From Acidobacteriota bacterium (GTDB lineage: Bacteria > Acidobacteriota > Terriglobia > Terriglobales > SCQP01), in contig JAJYIU010000011.1 of assembly GCA_021789895.1 (NCBI GenBank), forward strand, positions 1 through 64,000: a stretch of DNA of 64,000 nt. Reading direction: 5' to 3'. This document shows, in pieces, positions 18,829 through 29,257 of this stretch. Each line of letters begins with the position of its first letter. Position 1 is the first letter of the stretch. The position numbers and the translations under genes were made by a program. A model generated the notes under the pieces. That model was not told where the DNA came from and ran no database searches. It saw only the letters and a list, made by a program, of their open reading frames with translations.

Positions 18829-19908
18829 ATGATGCCGCTCTATTTAATTGCTATCCTCGGGTTGTGGGCGGGCGGGGGCCCTCGCCCGCCGGCCTTACCC
18901 ACCGCCACGGCGCCGGCGCCTGTCCGGGCCGTCCCCGCGGTTCCGGCGCGGGCGCGTTTCCGCGACCTGCCGCTGCCCGGACGTCCCACCCGCTTCGATT
19001 ACGAAAGCTACGATCCGCTGCGGCATCTGCTCTTCATCGCCCACCTGGGCGACAGCCAGGTGCTGGTCTTCGACACGCATAGCCAAAAGCTGGTGCATGT
19101 CATCCGTGGCATCGCCAAAGTCCATGGCGTGCTGGCCGTGTCCGCGCTGGGCCGGGTGTATGCCTCGGCGACGGGCAGCAATCAGGTGGCCGTCATTGAC
19201 GAAAAAACTTTTCAGGTGGTGGCGCGCGCGCCCGCCGGCGTGTACCCCGACGGCCTGGCCTACGATCCGAAAACCCGCGAAATCTACATTTCCGACGAAG
19301 CCGGCGGCACCGACACCGTGATCGCGGCCGGCAGCAATCGCCGCGTCGCCACCATCCCGCTGGGCGGCGAAGCCGGCAACACGCAATACGATCCCGTCAG
19401 CGGGTTGATCTTCGTGGATGTGCAAACCGAAAACCGCTTAAAAGCGATCGCTCCGGCCCGGCACGCGATCGTGGCTTCCTACGCTTTACCCGGCTGCCGG
19501 CACGATCACGGGCTGAATATCATCGCGCCGTTGCGGCTGGCCATGATCGCCTGCGACGGCAATGCGCGGCTGCTCGCTTTCAGCCTGCGCACCCACCGCG
19601 TGATCGCCCGCTTCCCGGTCGGCCCCGATCCCGACGTGCTGGCCTGGGACGCGGGACGGCGCCGGCTCTATGTCGCCGCCGAAAGCGGCGTGGTGGCGGC
19701 GTTCGCGGTTCACGGCTCCGCCTCCGCGCCGCGCGTCGAAACGCTGTGGCGGCGGTATGTGGCCCGCGAAGCTCATTCGATCGCCGTGGATTCCGAGCAC
19801 CGCCTCTATCTCCCCCTGGAAAACCTCCATGGGCATCCCGTGCTGCGGATTCTCGCTCCGGGCTTTGGCGAACCGCTTCGCGGCCGCTCCCGGCATGGCC
19901 TAAACTGA
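18829..19908 (+). CDS. YncE-like beta-propeller protein, probably exported
   Basis: N-terminal signal; 'FDYESYDPLRHLLFIAHLGDSQVLVFD', 'VYASATGSNQVAVIDEKTFQVV'. Confidence 0.75.
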   Translation: MMPLYLIAILGLWAGGGPRPPALPTATAPAPVRAVPAVPARARFRDLPLPGRPTRFDYESYDPLRHLLFIAHLGDSQVLVFDTHSQKLVHVIRGIAKVHGVLAVSALGRVYASATGSNQVAVIDEKTFQVVARAPAGVYPDGLAYDPKTREIYISDEAGGTDTVIAAGSNRRVATIPLGGEAGNTQYDPVSGLIFVDVQTENRLKAIAPARHAIVASYALPGCRHDHGLNIIAPLRLAMIACDGNARLLAFSLRTHRVIARFPVGPDPDVLAWDAGRRRLYVAAESGVVAAFAVHGSASAPRVETLWRRYVAREAHSIAVDSEHRLYLPLENLHGHPVLRILAPGFGEPLRGRSRHGLN

Positions 19909-19913
19909 TACGC

Positions 19914-20588
19914 ATGTTCACCGGCATCGTCACCGCTTGCGGGCAAGTGGCCGCCTACACGCCCCGGCGCGGCGGCGGGGCGCAGTTGGCGCTCGACGCG
20001 GCTGGATTGAAGCCGCGCCCGCGGCCCGGCGACAGCATTGCCGTCAACGGCTGCTGCCTCACCGTCGAGCGGGCGCGCGCCGGCCGTCTGCAATTCACCC
20101 TGGCGCCGGAGACCGTCGAGCGCACCGCGCTGCGGCGGCTGGCGCGCGGCGACCAGGTCAGCCTCGAAGCCGCGCTCCGCGCCGGCGACCCGCTCGGCGG
20201 CCATTGGGTGCAGGGACACATTGACGCCGTCGGCACGCTGCTCGGCCTGAAGCGTTTGCCCGGTTCGAGCCCAGCCGGGGCGGGAAATTATTGGCTCAGC
20301 CTCCGCCTGCCCGAGGCGCTGCTTCCTTTCGTGGTCTGGAAAGGCTCGCTGGCGGTCGAGGGCATCAGCCTCACCGTGGCCCGACTGGAGGGCCGCCGCG
20401 CCGGGTTTGCCATCATTCCTTACACCTACCGCCATACCCATCTCCGCGCGCTCCCGCCTGGCGCGCCGCTAAACCTGGAAGCCGACATCCTCGCCCGCTA
20501 TCTGGCGCGCTGGCTGGAAACCCGGCCCAGCCCGAAAAAACATTCGCGTCCGGCCGCCCTCGCGGCGGCGCGCGCCGTCGTGCCATAA
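19914..20588 (+). CDS. ribE: riboflavin synthase alpha chain
   Basis: 'MFTGIVTACGQV', 'GDSIAVNGCCLTV', 'GGHWVQGHIDAVGTL', 'VEGISLTV'; ATG 19914 inside longer ORF. Confidence 0.95.
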   Translation: MFTGIVTACGQVAAYTPRRGGGAQLALDAAGLKPRPRPGDSIAVNGCCLTVERARAGRLQFTLAPETVERTALRRLARGDQVSLEAALRAGDPLGGHWVQGHIDAVGTLLGLKRLPGSSPAGAGNYWLSLRLPEALLPFVVWKGSLAVEGISLTVARLEGRRAGFAIIPYTYRHTHLRALPPGAPLNLEADILARYLARWLETRPSPKKHSRPAALAAARAVVP

Positions 20589-20601
20589 TCCAAACGGCAG
20601 A

Positions 20602-22137
20602 ATGCGATTACAGAACCCATCCGGCCACGGGCGTCGAAGCCATCTGCTGCGCGCCGGCCTGGCGGCGGCGGCAGCGGCCTTTTTCGGCTGCCCCTCTCCC
20701 GGCGCGCCGGCCTCCGCGCCGCCGCCGGTCACGGTGCAGCCACATTGGCGCCGCGTGACCGGCATTTCCCGAGCCACCCCGACGCTGCAGGTGGTGGTGA
20801 ATCCGCTGCTGCGCCCCGGCTCGCCCATTCATGACGCGGCGTTCCAGGCGCTGAAAAAATTGGGCGCGAACGATGTGCGCTTCGTCCCCTGGCTGCCCTA
20901 TCCCCGGCTGGCGGTGGCCGAACTGCAGCCTCCGGCCCGCGGACGCACGCATTGGGATTTCTCGCTGCTCGATCCCATCGTGCTCGATTTCTTCCGCGCC
21001 ACCCGCGGCCATAGCCGCATCGTGAATTTCAGCACCATCCCGCAATGGATGTTCGCCACCCGTCGTCCGGTCGCATATCCCGCCGATCCCGATCAGGTGA
21101 ATTGGAGTTACGAGCAGGGCCGGCGGCTGCGCGATCCTTCCATGCGGCAGGTCGCCGGCTATTACGCCCGGCTGGTGAGCTGGTACACCCGCGGCGGTTT
21201 CCGCGATGAATATGGGGTCTGGCACGGCTCCGGCTATCATCACCGGATTCAGTACTGGGAAGTGCTCAACGAGGTGGATTTCGAGCACTCCATGAGCCCC
21301 CGCTTTTATACCCGGCTCTACGACCGCGTCACCGCCGCGATCCGGCGCGTGGCGCCGCGCATGAAGTTTGTCGGCGCGGCGCTGGCCATGCCCTCGCTGC
21401 ACCCGGAATTTTTCGAGTATTTTCTCAATCCGCGGCATCATCGCCGGGGGGCGCCGTTGAACATGATTTCCTATCATTTCTACGCCAGCCCCACCCCCCG
21501 CCAGACGCTGGACGACTGGCAATACACCTTCTTCGACCAGGCCGACCACTTCCTCGACAGCGTGCGCTACATCCAGGCCCTGCGGCGGCGGCTGGCCTGG
21601 AGCACGAAAACCGACGTGGACGAACTGGGTTGCATCCTGCCGCACGACACCGCGCCCCGGCTGGCGCGGCCCATACCGGCGCGCTACTGGAACCTCTGCG
21701 GCGCCATGTACGCCTATCTGTATGCGCGGCTGGCCGGGCTGGGCGTGCAGGTGGCGGGCGAATCGCAACTGGTCGGCTATCCCAGCCAGTTTCCCAGCGT
21801 CACCATGCTCGACTGGCGGAACGGCCGTCCGAACGCCCGCTACTGGATTCTGAAATTGCTGCTCGCCCACTTCCATGCGGGCGACCGCCTGGCCGACGCC
21901 TCTTCCAGCAGCGCGGCGGTTTTTGCCCAGGGGTTCATCACGCCGCGCGGCCGGCGGGAACTGCTGCTGATCAACAAGCGCAATCGCGCCATCGAGGTGG
22001 CGCTGCCCGGCGCCGGCGGCGCCGCGGTGGAATCGGTCAGCTCCCCCGACTCGCCGCCGGCGCGGGCGAAGCTGCAAGCCGGCCGCATCGCACTGGCCCC
22101 GTTTGAAGTCAGCGTGATCGCCTGGCCGCGCCATTAG
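20602..22137 (+). CDS. glycoside hydrolase family 39-like (beta-xylosidase-type) protein
   Basis: 'YWEVLNEVDFEH' acid/base region, 'TDVDELG' candidate nucleophile region, N-terminal signal; TIM-barrel-like. Confidence 0.72.
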   Translation: MRLQNPSGHGRRSHLLRAGLAAAAAAFFGCPSPGAPASAPPPVTVQPHWRRVTGISRATPTLQVVVNPLLRPGSPIHDAAFQALKKLGANDVRFVPWLPYPRLAVAELQPPARGRTHWDFSLLDPIVLDFFRATRGHSRIVNFSTIPQWMFATRRPVAYPADPDQVNWSYEQGRRLRDPSMRQVAGYYARLVSWYTRGGFRDEYGVWHGSGYHHRIQYWEVLNEVDFEHSMSPRFYTRLYDRVTAAIRRVAPRMKFVGAALAMPSLHPEFFEYFLNPRHHRRGAPLNMISYHFYASPTPRQTLDDWQYTFFDQADHFLDSVRYIQALRRRLAWSTKTDVDELGCILPHDTAPRLARPIPARYWNLCGAMYAYLYARLAGLGVQVAGESQLVGYPSQFPSVTMLDWRNGRPNARYWILKLLLAHFHAGDRLADASSSSAAVFAQGFITPRGRRELLLINKRNRAIEVALPGAGGAAVESVSSPDSPPARAKLQAGRIALAPFEVSVIAWPRH

Positions 22138-22252
22138 CGCCCCGCCGGCGGCCCCGGCCGCCGTAGCCCGCCCGCTCCCGCTTAAAATAAAATAGTGGGG
22201 TCCGCCGCGCGGCGATCTGCCCCGGAATTGCCGCCCTCGATGAAATCCAGCG

Positions 22253-23362
22253 ATGCCCGCCATTGATCTCCAGGACGTGTCGAAGATCTACGGTTCTGTA
22301 ACCGCGCTGGACCAGGTATCGCTGCGGGTCGAGGCGGGCGAGTGGCTGGCGGTGATGGGGCCGTCGGGCTCGGGTAAAACCACCCTGGTCAATCTGGCCG
22401 GCTGCCTCGATATCCCCTCCTCGGGCTCGGTCTGGGTGGACGGCGTGGATGTCTCCTCGTTCTCCCGCCGCGAGCTGGCGCGCTTCCGGGCCGAGAAGAT
22501 CGGTTTCATTTTCCAGCAATTCCATCTGGTGCCTTATCTCACGGCGCTGGAAAATATCCTGCTGGCGCAGTATTTTCACAGCCTCGCCGACGAAACCGAG
22601 GCCATGGCGGCGCTGGAGCGGGTCGGCATGGCGGACCGCGCGCGCCATCTTCCCGGCCAGCTTTCCGGCGGCGAGCAGCAGCGGGTCTCGATCGCGCGCG
22701 CGCTGATCAACGACCCCGCCATCATTCTCGCCGACGAGCCCACCGGCAACCTCGACGAGCGCAACGAGGAAGCGGTGATGGAGCTGCTGCGGGGGGCGCA
22801 TCTGGCCGGCAAGACGCTGGTGATGGTCACCCACGACCCCACCATCGCCCGCTACGCCGACCGCCGCATTCAACTGCACCACGGCCGGATTACCGACATC
22901 AGCATCTTTTCCGAAGCCGACGAACCCCAGTTCGACGAAGTCCTCAGCCAGCTCTGGACGCTGCGCGAAAACCACGAGCCGCTCAGCAACGACCGGCTGC
23001 GCATCACCGGCCCGCTGACGCTGGGGCGCGCGCTCGCGGCCATGGCGGCGCGCGGCTGGCTGCGCCAGGACCAGGACCGGATTACGCTGCTGGCGGAGGG
23101 TGAAAAGCGCGCCGGCGACCTCATCCGCCGCCACCGCCTGGCCGAGTTGCTGTTCAGCCGCACCTTCGAGCTGCGCAACGAGACCGAACTCGAAGCCCAG
23201 GCTTGCCGCTTCGAGCACAGCCTCAGCCCGGAAGCGACGGCGCGCATCTGCACCTTCCTTGGCCATCCCCGCGCTTGTCCCCACGGCAGCCCCATTCCGC
23301 CGGGCGAGTGCTGTCCCAACGGGCTCGGCGCCGCCGCCGTCTCGCGGCGCGAATCCCGCTAA
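22253..23362 (+). CDS. ABC transporter ATP-binding protein (LolD/MacB type) fused to DtxR-like metal-sensing region
   Basis: Walker A 'GPSGSGKT', signature 'LSGGEQQR', Walker B '[13 protein letters not shown]'; C-terminal '[10 protein letters not shown]...[41 protein letters not shown]' resembles DtxR/MntR metal-binding core. Confidence 0.9.
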   Translation: MPAIDLQDVSKIYGSVTALDQVSLRVEAGEWLAVMGPSGSGKTTLVNLAGCLDIPSSGSVWVDGVDVSSFSRRELARFRAEKIGFIFQQFHLVPYLTALENILLAQYFHSLADETEAMAALERVGMADRARHLPGQLSGGEQQRVSIARALINDPAIILADEPTGNLDERNEEAVMELLRGAHLAGKTLVMVTHDPTIARYADRRIQLHHGRITDISIFSEADEPQFDEVLSQLWTLRENHEPLSNDRLRITGPLTLGRALAAMAARGWLRQDQDRITLLAEGEKRAGDLIRRHRLAELLFSRTFELRNETELEAQACRFEHSLSPEATARICTFLGHPRACPHGSPIPPGECCPNGLGAAAVSRRESR

Positions 23363-23401
23363 GCCGGCCGCCGGCCGGCCGCTTTATGGCATGATGAGCT
23401 T

Positions 23402-23986
23402 ATGAGCCTGGGAACGGAACGCTACCGCAACCTGGATCCGCACGATTCCCGCGAGATCTTCTATGGCGCCCAGCAGCACGAGGGCCTAGTGCTGACCACG
23501 CTGGATAAAGCGGTCAATTGGGTGCGCAAGAACTCCATCTGGCCGATGACCTTCGGCCTGGCTTGCTGCGCAATCGAGATGATGTCCATGTCGGCCTCGC
23601 GCTTCGATATCGCTCGCTTCGGCGCCGAAGTTTTCCGCCCCTCGCCGCGGCAATCCGACCTGATGATCATCGCCGGCCGGGTGTCCCAGAAAATGGCGCC
23701 GGTCATTCGCCAGCTTTATGAACAAATGCCCGAGCCCAAGTACGTCATCAGCATGGGCGCCTGCGCCACCTCCGGCGGCGTATTCAACAACTATGCCGTG
23801 GTGCAGGGCGTCAATCAGGTCGTGCCGGTGGATGTGTATGTGCCCGGCTGCCCGCCCCGCCCGGAGCAGTTGATCTATTCCATCCTGATGCTGCAGAAAA
23901 AGATCGAGGATGAGCGCGGCAGCTTCGTTCGCGCCCTCAACCGCGTCCGCACGCCCACCGAGGAATCGCCCGCGGCCACGCGCTAA
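23402..23986 (+). CDS. nuoB: NADH-quinone oxidoreductase subunit B
   Basis: '[15 protein letters not shown]', '[12 protein letters not shown]', '[11 protein letters not shown]'; all four N2-cluster Cys present. Confidence 0.95.
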   Translation: MSLGTERYRNLDPHDSREIFYGAQQHEGLVLTTLDKAVNWVRKNSIWPMTFGLACCAIEMMSMSASRFDIARFGAEVFRPSPRQSDLMIIAGRVSQKMAPVIRQLYEQMPEPKYVISMGACATSGGVFNNYAVVQGVNQVVPVDVYVPGCPPRPEQLIYSILMLQKKIEDERGSFVRALNRVRTPTEESPAATR

Positions 23987-24066
23987 ATCCTTGCAGCCGC
24001 CGCGGCGGCGCCGTTTCCTGCTATGCTGCAGGTTTGTTCCCGCCCGCTTTGTGGGCGGCTGGTTCC

Positions 24067-24642
24067 ATGCTCCCTACCCGCGATCAAGCCCTCGCCCTGC
24101 TGCACGAATACACCCACTCGGAAAGCCTGCGCAAGCACGCGCTGGCGGTCGAAGCCTGCGTGCGCGGCTATGCCCGCCGCCTGGGCGGCGACGAGGAGTT
24201 GTGGAGCATCACCGCGCTGCTGCACGATTTCGATTACGAGCGCTGGCCCGATCCACCCCACCATCCGCTCGAAGGCAACCGCATCCTCACCGAACTGGGC
24301 TATCCGGAAGCGCTGCGCCACGCCATCCTGGCCCACGCCGATTACACCGGCGTGGCGCGGGAATCGCCGCTCGACAAGGTGTTGTTCGCCTGCGACGAGC
24401 TGGCCGGCTTCATCACCGCCTGCGCGCTGGTAAAGCCGAATAAGAGCCTGTCCGAGGTCGAGGCCGCCTCGGTGAAACGCAAGCTCAAAGACAAAGCCTT
24501 CGCCCGCTCCGTCAGCCGCGAAGACATCGTGCGCGGCGCCGAAGAGCTTGGCCTGCCGCTCGAGCAGCACATCGCCAACTGCCTGGAAGCCATGCAGGCA
24601 GCGGCGCCCGCCCTGGGCCTGGCCGGCGCCGCGGCGATTTAA
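24067..24642 (+). CDS. HD domain protein (predicted phosphohydrolase)
   Basis: 'LRKHALAVEACVRGYA', 'ITALLHDFDYERWPDPPHHP' HD signature. Confidence 0.85.
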   Translation: MLPTRDQALALLHEYTHSESLRKHALAVEACVRGYARRLGGDEELWSITALLHDFDYERWPDPPHHPLEGNRILTELGYPEALRHAILAHADYTGVARESPLDKVLFACDELAGFITACALVKPNKSLSEVEAASVKRKLKDKAFARSVSREDIVRGAEELGLPLEQHIANCLEAMQAAAPALGLAGAAAI

Positions 24643-24682
24643 ACCCCCGCGCCGGCCAAATCCGGATTCTTCCCCGGTTAAA

Positions 24683-25933
24683 TTAATTCATCGTTGGCGG
24701 GGCGTTGGGCAGCGTCACGATCGCCGCCGGCGCCTGCCCGGCCGGATACGGGCTGCCCGGCAAAGCCGCCAGCGCCCCGCTGGCGGGATTCACACTAAAT
24801 CCTAAAATGTCGCCCGAAGCGGAATCGGTGACGTAGAGCAAAGAACCGGGATCAACCTTTTCCAACAATCCCTGGCCGTTATAGGCAATCCCGCTGCCCG
24901 TATTGAACGCCAAATCGGATGGCGCCACTCCGGCGGCATATTGGCCGATCGCGGCCAGGTTGCCCTGGCTATCCGTGCCGGCATTCACCAGAAATCCGGC
25001 GCGGTCGAGAATATACGTCGGATTCATCGCAGATAAATTGGAAGTCAAGGTTTGCATCATCCCCTCAGGCTGCGATCCCAGCCGGTAGGGGCTGCCGGGT
25101 AAAAGCGTCAAGCCGCCGCCTTGGAAGCTGTAATTAAATCCCAAAATCATTCCATCTTCCGGGCAGAAAGCATACAAATAAGTTCCATAGATGCTAAATT
25201 CCAAACTCGATACCGGATGGGACGCACCTGACAGCGGGAATTCGTTGCCGGCCGGCGCTTGCGGCGAGAGCGTCTGCGGGTCTAATTTGAAATGCCAGAG
25301 CGCCTGCCCGCCGCTGGTGGAATTAGGATCGGGTCCGGCGATGTACAAATCATAGTTCGCCACGGCCAGCGTCGTGGCCGGCACAGGGGCGGGCACGGGC
25401 TGGCCTTGCGCTTGCACCGCGGGCTGACTGCCGCCGGATAAAACGTAGGTGGAAAGCGTTTGATCGCCGGCATTGGCCACATACATGGTAATGTCATAGC
25501 CGATTTCCACATTCCCCACCGCCAGCTCGACCGGGTCCTTGCCGGTTGCAATCGGGCTGCCCTCGATCGCCGTCAACTTGCCCGTATTGGCATCCGCTTC
25601 ATAAACGCTCAGCGTATTGGCCGCCGAATCCAGCAGCGCAACGTACTCGCCGCCTTGCACATCGCTCAAGGCCATCAACTGATAGCTCGTGGGCAAGGGC
25701 GACGCCAGCGCCAGCGTCGCCAGCGGCTTCAGGCTGTAGTCTAATCCTATGGTGTAGCTGTCCAGCGTTCCCGATGCATCGTTGGCGGCATAGGCGAATC
25801 CAAAATTACTCACCGTCGGCAGCGGCAGTTTGGGAAAAATAACGACGGGAGCGTTATTGCCGCCGCAGCCGGCCAGCGCCATTAGCAACGCGGTCAGGCC
25901 AATCGCGATTACGTTCAACCGCAACCGTTTCAC
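24683..25933 (-). CDS. beta-propeller lipoprotein (lactonase-like fold)
   Basis: Lipobox 'LMALAGCGG'; repeats 'NTLSVYEADANTGKLTAIEGSPIATGKDPVELAVG', 'GFSVNPASGALAALPGSPYPAG'. Confidence 0.82.
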   Translation of the reverse strand: MKRLRLNVIAIGLTALLMALAGCGGNNAPVVIFPKLPLPTVSNFGFAYAANDASGTLDSYTIGLDYSLKPLATLALASPLPTSYQLMALSDVQGGEYVALLDSAANTLSVYEADANTGKLTAIEGSPIATGKDPVELAVGNVEIGYDITMYVANAGDQTLSTYVLSGGSQPAVQAQGQPVPAPVPATTLAVANYDLYIAGPDPNSTSGGQALWHFKLDPQTLSPQAPAGNEFPLSGASHPVSSLEFSIYGTYLYAFCPEDGMILGFNYSFQGGGLTLLPGSPYRLGSQPEGMMQTLTSNLSAMNPTYILDRAGFLVNAGTDSQGNLAAIGQYAAGVAPSDLAFNTGSGIAYNGQGLLEKVDPGSLLYVTDSASGDILGFSVNPASGALAALPGSPYPAGQAPAAIVTLPNAPPTMN

Positions 25934-26047
25934 GCGCTCAGATTAGATAAGCGATACCGACGAGTCAAACGAAAAACGCGGCATTAAACGGCCATACGCC
26001 ATTGGTCATGTGTTTTTGGCGTTCGGGCAGACATGGCGCGCCGTTTT

Positions 26048-26542
26048 TCAGGCTGCGCGCCGGATGATCGCCGTGACGCCCCCGACCGCGGCGCCATAGC
26101 AGACGTGCGAAGCCAGGGCGCGAACGTGATTTTGCCAGGGAAATTCCCGCGGCGGAGCGGAGAGCCCCATCACCGTGGTCATCAACTCGTCGCCCAACAG
26201 CCAAACCGAAGCGCCGAAGGCCAGGCCGCCGCGAAATTTATGCCGCGGGGCCAGGGCGCCGTAGGCGGCGGCCAGGCCGATGCCGTACCCCCAGTGCATC
26301 GCGCTGGAGAGGCGCTTGAGTTGCTCGGACGAGAGGTCCTTTTGCAGCAGGCCCTGCCCAACTCGACGCGCCAGCACCTCAAAGGGCAGCTCCGGCCGCA
26401 GGCGTTCTTCACGCTTGCGCACGTCTTCGGGCTCCAGAGCGTATAGCCATTGGCTGACTTTCCCCAGCAGCAGCAAGCCGGCTGCGCCCCCGGCGGCTCC
26501 CGCCACGGCGCCCAGCCAGCGATTGCGATGTTGTTCCGCCAT
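26048..26542 (-). CDS. DUF1440-like membrane protein
   Basis: 'MAEQHRNRWLGAVAGAAGGAAGLLLLGKVSQWLY', 'SSAMHWGYGIGLAAAYG', 'FGASVWLLGDELMTTVMGLS'. Confidence 0.65.
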   Translation of the reverse strand: MAEQHRNRWLGAVAGAAGGAAGLLLLGKVSQWLYALEPEDVRKREERLRPELPFEVLARRVGQGLLQKDLSSEQLKRLSSAMHWGYGIGLAAAYGALAPRHKFRGGLAFGASVWLLGDELMTTVMGLSAPPREFPWQNHVRALASHVCYGAAVGGVTAIIRRAA

Positions 26543-26817
26543 AATGCGCCACCTCGCGGCAAAACAGACAGCCATTGCAGATGATCCCCGGCGGGAGCGA
26601 GTTGTTTCAGCTCTGCTTCCCCCAATATGCCTGATCGCATCGGCAGACATGAACCTAGCTTGATACTAGACCGCGCTGGGAAAGGATGCCGGTTTGCCGA
26701 TATGATGATGACGGCTCTGGCTTTTTGCGGAATTGGACCCTTGCTGCCGTTGCGGCGTGCCCGGCCGGGACGGCAGGCTGTATTGTGTTTCTTCCGGCAA
26801 GCACTCCGCGCTGAAGC

Positions 26818-29253
26818 GTGAAACTGCCACGCCCCACCGCCAATCACCGGCTGAATGAATTGATCGGACTGCTGGTCTTGGTCCTGGCGACCCTGCTGCT
26901 CCTCTCCCTGCTTTCCTATCAGCCCGCCGACCCTTCGCTGAACACCGTCGGCGCCGGCGCGCCGGCCAACTGGATCGGCCCGGCCGGCGCAACCCTGGCC
27001 GACTTGCTGTTTCAAATCTTTGGCCTGGGCGCCTTTTTACTGGTGGCCGGCATCGCCGGTTATGGCTGGAAATGGTTCATCATGCCGCCGCGCGCAGGCG
27101 CGCCGCTCTCCCGCGGCACGGGCGTGCTGCTCAGCGCCCTGGCGCTCGGCGCCGCCTTGGCTCAATGGCCGCATCCCTTGCTCTGGCGCGGCCGGACGTC
27201 GCTGGCCGGCGCCCTGGGCACCTGCCTCGCGTCGGTGCTGGTCTCCGGCTTCAACCACACCGGCGCCGGCATCCTGACCCTGGCGCTGGCGCTGTGCGGT
27301 GTCTTTCTTGCCACCACGTTTTCCTTCCGCAGCAGCCGCATCTGGCTGGCGGCGCGCATGCCCGGCTGGGCGCAGCCGCTGCTCGGCCGGTTGCGGGCGC
27401 TCTGGGAAAACTGGCAAAGCCGGCGTGCCGCGCGCCGTGAACGGCGCCGCGCCCGCGCCGCCGAACGCGAAGCCGCAGCCGCCGCGCGCGTTGCCCCGCC
27501 GGTCATCCCCGCCAGCTTTACCCCGGCGCGCGCCCAAGTCTCCCAATTCGAAGACGCTTCCACCCGCGCCCGGCGCGAACTATTGGCCGCCGTCGCTGCG
27601 GGGAATGCCGGCACGGCAGCCTCGGCTCGCGCCGCGTCTGCCGCCGCGGCGCCGCAGCGCGGACGCGACCAGGATTTGGCCGCAGAGGCGGAGCCCAGGG
27701 TCATGCCCCTGCAGGAAAGCGCGCGCGCCTCGCTCGCGCCGGTGCGGCTCCGCCCCGACGGCTACAAAATGCCCTCCAGTTCCCTGCTCCACGAGCCCGA
27801 TACGGCGGAGAAGGTGGATGAGGAAGAGCTGCGCCGCCTGGCCCTGATCTTGAAGGCCAAGATGGAAGAGTTCGACGTCCGCGGCCAGGTGACTCAAATC
27901 AACCCCGGTCCGGTCGTCACTACTTACGAATTCAAACCCGAAGCCGGCATCAAGTACAACCGCATCCCCGCCCTGTCGGACGATCTCTGCCTGGCGCTCG
28001 AAGCCGAATCGGTGTACATCGAGCGCATTCCCGGTAAAAGCACGGTCGGCATCGAAGTGCCCAACCGCCTGCGGGAAACCATCATGCTGCGCGAGGTGGT
28101 CGAATCGCGCGAGTTTCACGACTCCGGCTCGCGCCTGACCATGGCCCTGGGCAAGGATATCAACGGCCGCATCGTCATTACCGACCTCGCCGCCATGCCG
28201 CACCTGCTCATTGCCGGTTCGACCGGCTCGGGCAAATCCGTCGCCCTCAACTGCATTCTGACCTCGCTGCTGTACAAATCCACCCCCGATGAAGTGCGCT
28301 TCATCCTGGTGGATCCCAAACGGCTGGAGTTGGGCGTGTACGAGGGCATTCCCCACCTTTTCACCCCCATCATCACCGAGGCCCGGCAGGCGGCGAACGT
28401 GCTCCGCAACGCCACCCGCGAGATGGAACGCCGGCTGAAGCTGCTGGCGTCGCGCGGAGTGCGCGGCATTGCGCAATATAACAAGCTGTTTGAAAAATCC
28501 GCCCCCGGCCTTTTCGACCAGATCGAAGCCAACCCCGACGACCGTCCGCTGCCCTACATCGTGATCATCATTGATGAGCTTGCCGACCTGATGATCGTGG
28601 ATGCCAAAAACGTGGAAGAATCCATCACCCGGCTGGCGCAGATGGCGCGCGCGGTCGGCATCCACCTGGTGCTAGCCACCCAGCGCCCCTCGGTGGACGT
28701 CATCACCGGCCTGATCAAGGCCAATTTTCCCGCCCGCATTTCCTTCCGGGTGGCGACCAAGGTGGATTCGCGCACGATTCTCGACGCCCAGGGCGCCGAA
28801 GCCCTGCTGGGCAAAGGCGACATGCTCTTCCTGCCGCCGGGCAGCGCCCGCCTGCACCGCGTGCACGGCGCGTTCGTCAGCGAAAAAGAAATCGCCGCCG
28901 TGGTCGAGTTCTGGAGCAGGCAGGGCGAGCCGCAGCTCAACGACAGCTTCCTCAAGCCGCCTCCGGAAGCAGCGGAGGAGGCGGAGTTCGAACCGGACGA
29001 GGACGGCGGCGCCGGCGGCGGCGGCGATAGCGACGACCCGATGTACGAAGATGCCGTGCGCGTCGTGCTCGAATACGGCAAGGCCAGCACCTCGCTGCTG
29101 CAGCGGCGGCTGCGCATCGGCTACGGCCGCGCCGCCCACCTGATTGACCTGATGTACAACGACGGCATCGTCGGCCCCGCCGACGGCCCCAAGCCGCGCG
29201 AAGTGCTCAAGCGCCCCGACTGGCTGCGCGAAGTGGACGAGGCGCTGCGCTAG
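26818..29253 (+). CDS. ftsK: DNA translocase FtsK/SpoIIIE
   Basis: N-terminal TM helices; 'PHLLIAGSTGSGKSVALNCIL', 'IIIDELADLMIVDAKNVEESITRLAQMARAVGIHLVLATQRPSVDVITGLIKANFPARISF'; C-terminal gamma domain. Confidence 0.96.
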   Translation: MKLPRPTANHRLNELIGLLVLVLATLLLLSLLSYQPADPSLNTVGAGAPANWIGPAGATLADLLFQIFGLGAFLLVAGIAGYGWKWFIMPPRAGAPLSRGTGVLLSALALGAALAQWPHPLLWRGRTSLAGALGTCLASVLVSGFNHTGAGILTLALALCGVFLATTFSFRSSRIWLAARMPGWAQPLLGRLRALWENWQSRRAARRERRRARAAEREAAAAARVAPPVIPASFTPARAQVSQFEDASTRARRELLAAVAAGNAGTAASARAASAAAAPQRGRDQDLAAEAEPRVMPLQESARASLAPVRLRPDGYKMPSSSLLHEPDTAEKVDEEELRRLALILKAKMEEFDVRGQVTQINPGPVVTTYEFKPEAGIKYNRIPALSDDLCLALEAESVYIERIPGKSTVGIEVPNRLRETIMLREVVESREFHDSGSRLTMALGKDINGRIVITDLAAMPHLLIAGSTGSGKSVALNCILTSLLYKSTPDEVRFILVDPKRLELGVYEGIPHLFTPIITEARQAANVLRNATREMERRLKLLASRGVRGIAQYNKLFEKSAPGLFDQIEANPDDRPLPYIVIIIDELADLMIVDAKNVEESITRLAQMARAVGIHLVLATQRPSVDVITGLIKANFPARISFRVATKVDSRTILDAQGAEALLGKGDMLFLPPGSARLHRVHGAFVSEKEIAAVVEFWSRQGEPQLNDSFLKPPPEAAEEAEFEPDEDGGAGGGGDSDDPMYEDAVRVVLEYGKASTSLLQRRLRIGYGRAAHLIDLMYNDGIVGPADGPKPREVLKRPDWLREVDEALR

Positions 29254-29257
29254 CTAG

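Noticed and set aside
20608-22263. 551-aa minus-strand ORF antisense to GH39
   Set aside because: Low-complexity composition; GH39 motifs are on the plus strand.
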